Origin: Rhodoblastus acidophilus
GTDB taxonomy: Bacteria > Pseudomonadota > Alphaproteobacteria > Rhizobiales > Beijerinckiaceae
Length of the DNA stretch: 53,197 nucleotides
Assembly: GCF_025961575.1 (NCBI RefSeq)
Contig: NZ_JAOQNX010000033.1
Location: 1-53,197 of the forward strand
Reading direction: 5' to 3'
Each line of letters opens with the position of its first letter. The first letter of the stretch is position 1. This document shows positions 52,312-53,197 of the stretch, piece after piece. Under the pieces are notes generated by a model. That model ran no database searches. It had not been told where the DNA came from and was given only the letters and a program-made list of their open reading frames with translations. The translations under genes and the position numbers were made by a program.

Positions 52312-52572
52312 ATGGGAGACCCACAGGTTGGTTGGATCGCGGCCATCGTCGTCGGCGGGATTGCAGGCTGGCTGGCCGAGCAATTCATGAAGAGTGATAT
52401 GGGCGTGCTGATGAATATCGTGCTCGGCATCATCGGAGCGGCCATTGGCGGCGCCATTTTCGGCTTTTTTGGCATAGCGGTAGGCGGTTGGATCGGCTAC
52501 CTGATCGCTGGGTTCGTCGGCGCATGTTTGCTGATTTGGGTGGTCCGCGCACTACGGGGCCGCGCGGCGTGA
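52312..52572 (+). CDS. GlsB/YeaQ/YmgE-family stress membrane protein
   Basis: An 86-residue, three-helix, glycine-rich membrane protein. VGWIAAIVVGGIAGWLAEQF, VLMNIVLGIIGAAIGGAIFG and the closing GWIGYLIAGFVGACLLIWVV are the family pattern (transglycosylase-associated protein, stress-induced). AAGGAG precedes the ATG by eight bases. Its molecular function is unknown. An EcfG-like box lies upstream. Confidence 0.93.
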   Translation: MGDPQVGWIAAIVVGGIAGWLAEQFMKSDMGVLMNIVLGIIGAAIGGAIFGFFGIAVGGWIGYLIAGFVGACLLIWVVRALRGRAA

Positions 52573-52706
52573 ACACGTCCGCGCCCCCGGAATGCTAAAG
52601 CAGAATGCCGGCGGGTGTCGTGCGCGTGCGCGGGTCGAGTTTGGGCGTGATCCTGTTTGCCTTCTGATAAGACTCCTGAAGCGGGCGCAGTGCGCCCAGC
52701 CTTCAT

Positions 52707-52946
52707 TCACTGAGCGAGCGAAACCTTGCTGGCGAGATCATCAAGATCGACCGCGCCGAAGGATTCCATGAACCGAACCGTTTCGTTGACGATCAACCGG
52801 GACGAGACGTGAAGTTCTGCACATATGGCCTCATGCGTTTCCCCCGAAACGATACGGTCGAGCAGTTCCCGCTCTACAGAAGTCAATGATAGCAACTGCC
52901 GGTGGAGCAGCCGTAATCCTTCGCGATGATATTCTTCGGTAGGCAT
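52707..52946 (-). CDS. LuxR-type helix-turn-helix protein (stand-alone domain)
   Basis: A 79-residue protein that is almost only a LuxR/FixJ-like DNA-binding domain: LLSLTSVERELLDRIVSGET, EAICAELHVSSRLIVNETVR and FMESFGAVDLDDLASKVSLA. No receiver or ligand-binding domain precedes it. The start at 52946 is chosen because the upstream in-frame stretch lacks LuxR features. The ribosome-binding site is poor. A partner regulator or truncation is possible. It is convergent with the GlsB gene. Confidence 0.65.
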   Translation of the reverse strand: MPTEEYHREGLRLLHRQLLSLTSVERELLDRIVSGETHEAICAELHVSSRLIVNETVRFMESFGAVDLDDLASKVSLAQ

Positions 52947-53189
52947 AGGGACCCCGTCACCAGTGATCTGATGGCTTGGCTGACCCAGTTTTCTTGTTCC
53001 GAGCCAACGACCGTCAGTTCGACCTAAACCAATCAAGGGGAAGCGAATTTTGCGCCCCGCCGTATGCATAGCTGAAACGATTGATGCGAAAAAAGACGTA
53101 TTTCAGAGCTGGCCCGGAGAATCTGGACAGGACGATAAGTGGCTTTTGTGCCTGACAGCGGCGATGATCGCCGCGCATCAGGAGAGATC

Positions 53190-53197
53190 ATGACCAA
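53190..53197 (+). CDS. Start of a gene running off the right edge
   Basis: ATGACC at the right edge is preceded by GGAGAG at the ideal distance, so a gene probably starts here. Too little sequence is present to identify it. Confidence 0.4.

Overview
The window looks like a high-GC alphaproteobacterial chromosome, most likely order Hyphomicrobiales (Beijerinckiaceae/Methylocystaceae-like). This is an inference from three things: hopanoid genes (hpnN, hpnH, hpnG), order-typical small families (DUF3775, DUF4170, DUF6101, MucR) and conserved neighbourhoods such as thrB-rnhA and waaA-lpxK. No ribosomal RNA or other species marker is present.

Layout. (1) 1-3.8 kb is the end of a mobile element next to the 3' end of tRNA-Ile2(CAU). 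It holds a transposase-like tail, a DUF3987-type P-loop protein, two small unknowns and an excisionase-like HTH protein behind a consensus sigma70 promoter with an inverted repeat. (2) 4-27 kb is housekeeping backbone: a GNAT/acyl-CoA thioesterase fusion, thiC with a TPP riboswitch, a DksA-like protein, lipid A/Kdo genes (lpxK, waaA, DUF4170) with a cysQ-like gene, ubiA, thrB-rnhA, an SDR/crotonase pair, a Sua5 gene, a LysR gene, a folB/FolM-like pair, a glycosyltransferase, cytochrome c, an amine oxidase, and a Mn-catalase/DUF892 operon behind an EcfG-like promoter. (3) 27-35 kb is a signalling block: a FIST sensor translationally coupled to a hybrid histidine kinase of the NosP/NahK type, a divergent NosR/NirI-family flavo-iron-sulfur membrane protein, and a GGDEF-EAL protein. 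(4) 35-40 kb holds a thioredoxin-reductase-like flavoprotein, a transglutaminase coupled to a fused circularly permuted ATP-grasp/alpha-E protein, a MogA-like protein and a Uma2 nuclease-like protein. (5) 40.7-45.6 kb is the hopanoid block. (6) From 45.86 kb to the right edge is a second island. It starts inside a tRNA-Leu(UAA) whose 3' half is not canonical. It carries unknown genes, MucR, a SnoaL-like protein, two frameshifted genes, a diguanylate cyclase, a GlsB/YmgE protein and a LuxR-type HTH protein.

How the parts may work together. The most interesting unit is the putative nitric-oxide sensing module (FIST plus NahK-like kinase), which faces a NosR-family gene and lies near a c-di-GMP enzyme, with no nosZ in view. 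The transglutaminase/ATP-grasp/alpha-E set is a peptide-ligase-like system of unknown product. Dispersed palindromic repeats of three families sit in the gaps between backbone genes. The two tRNA-associated islands bracket a densely coding core.
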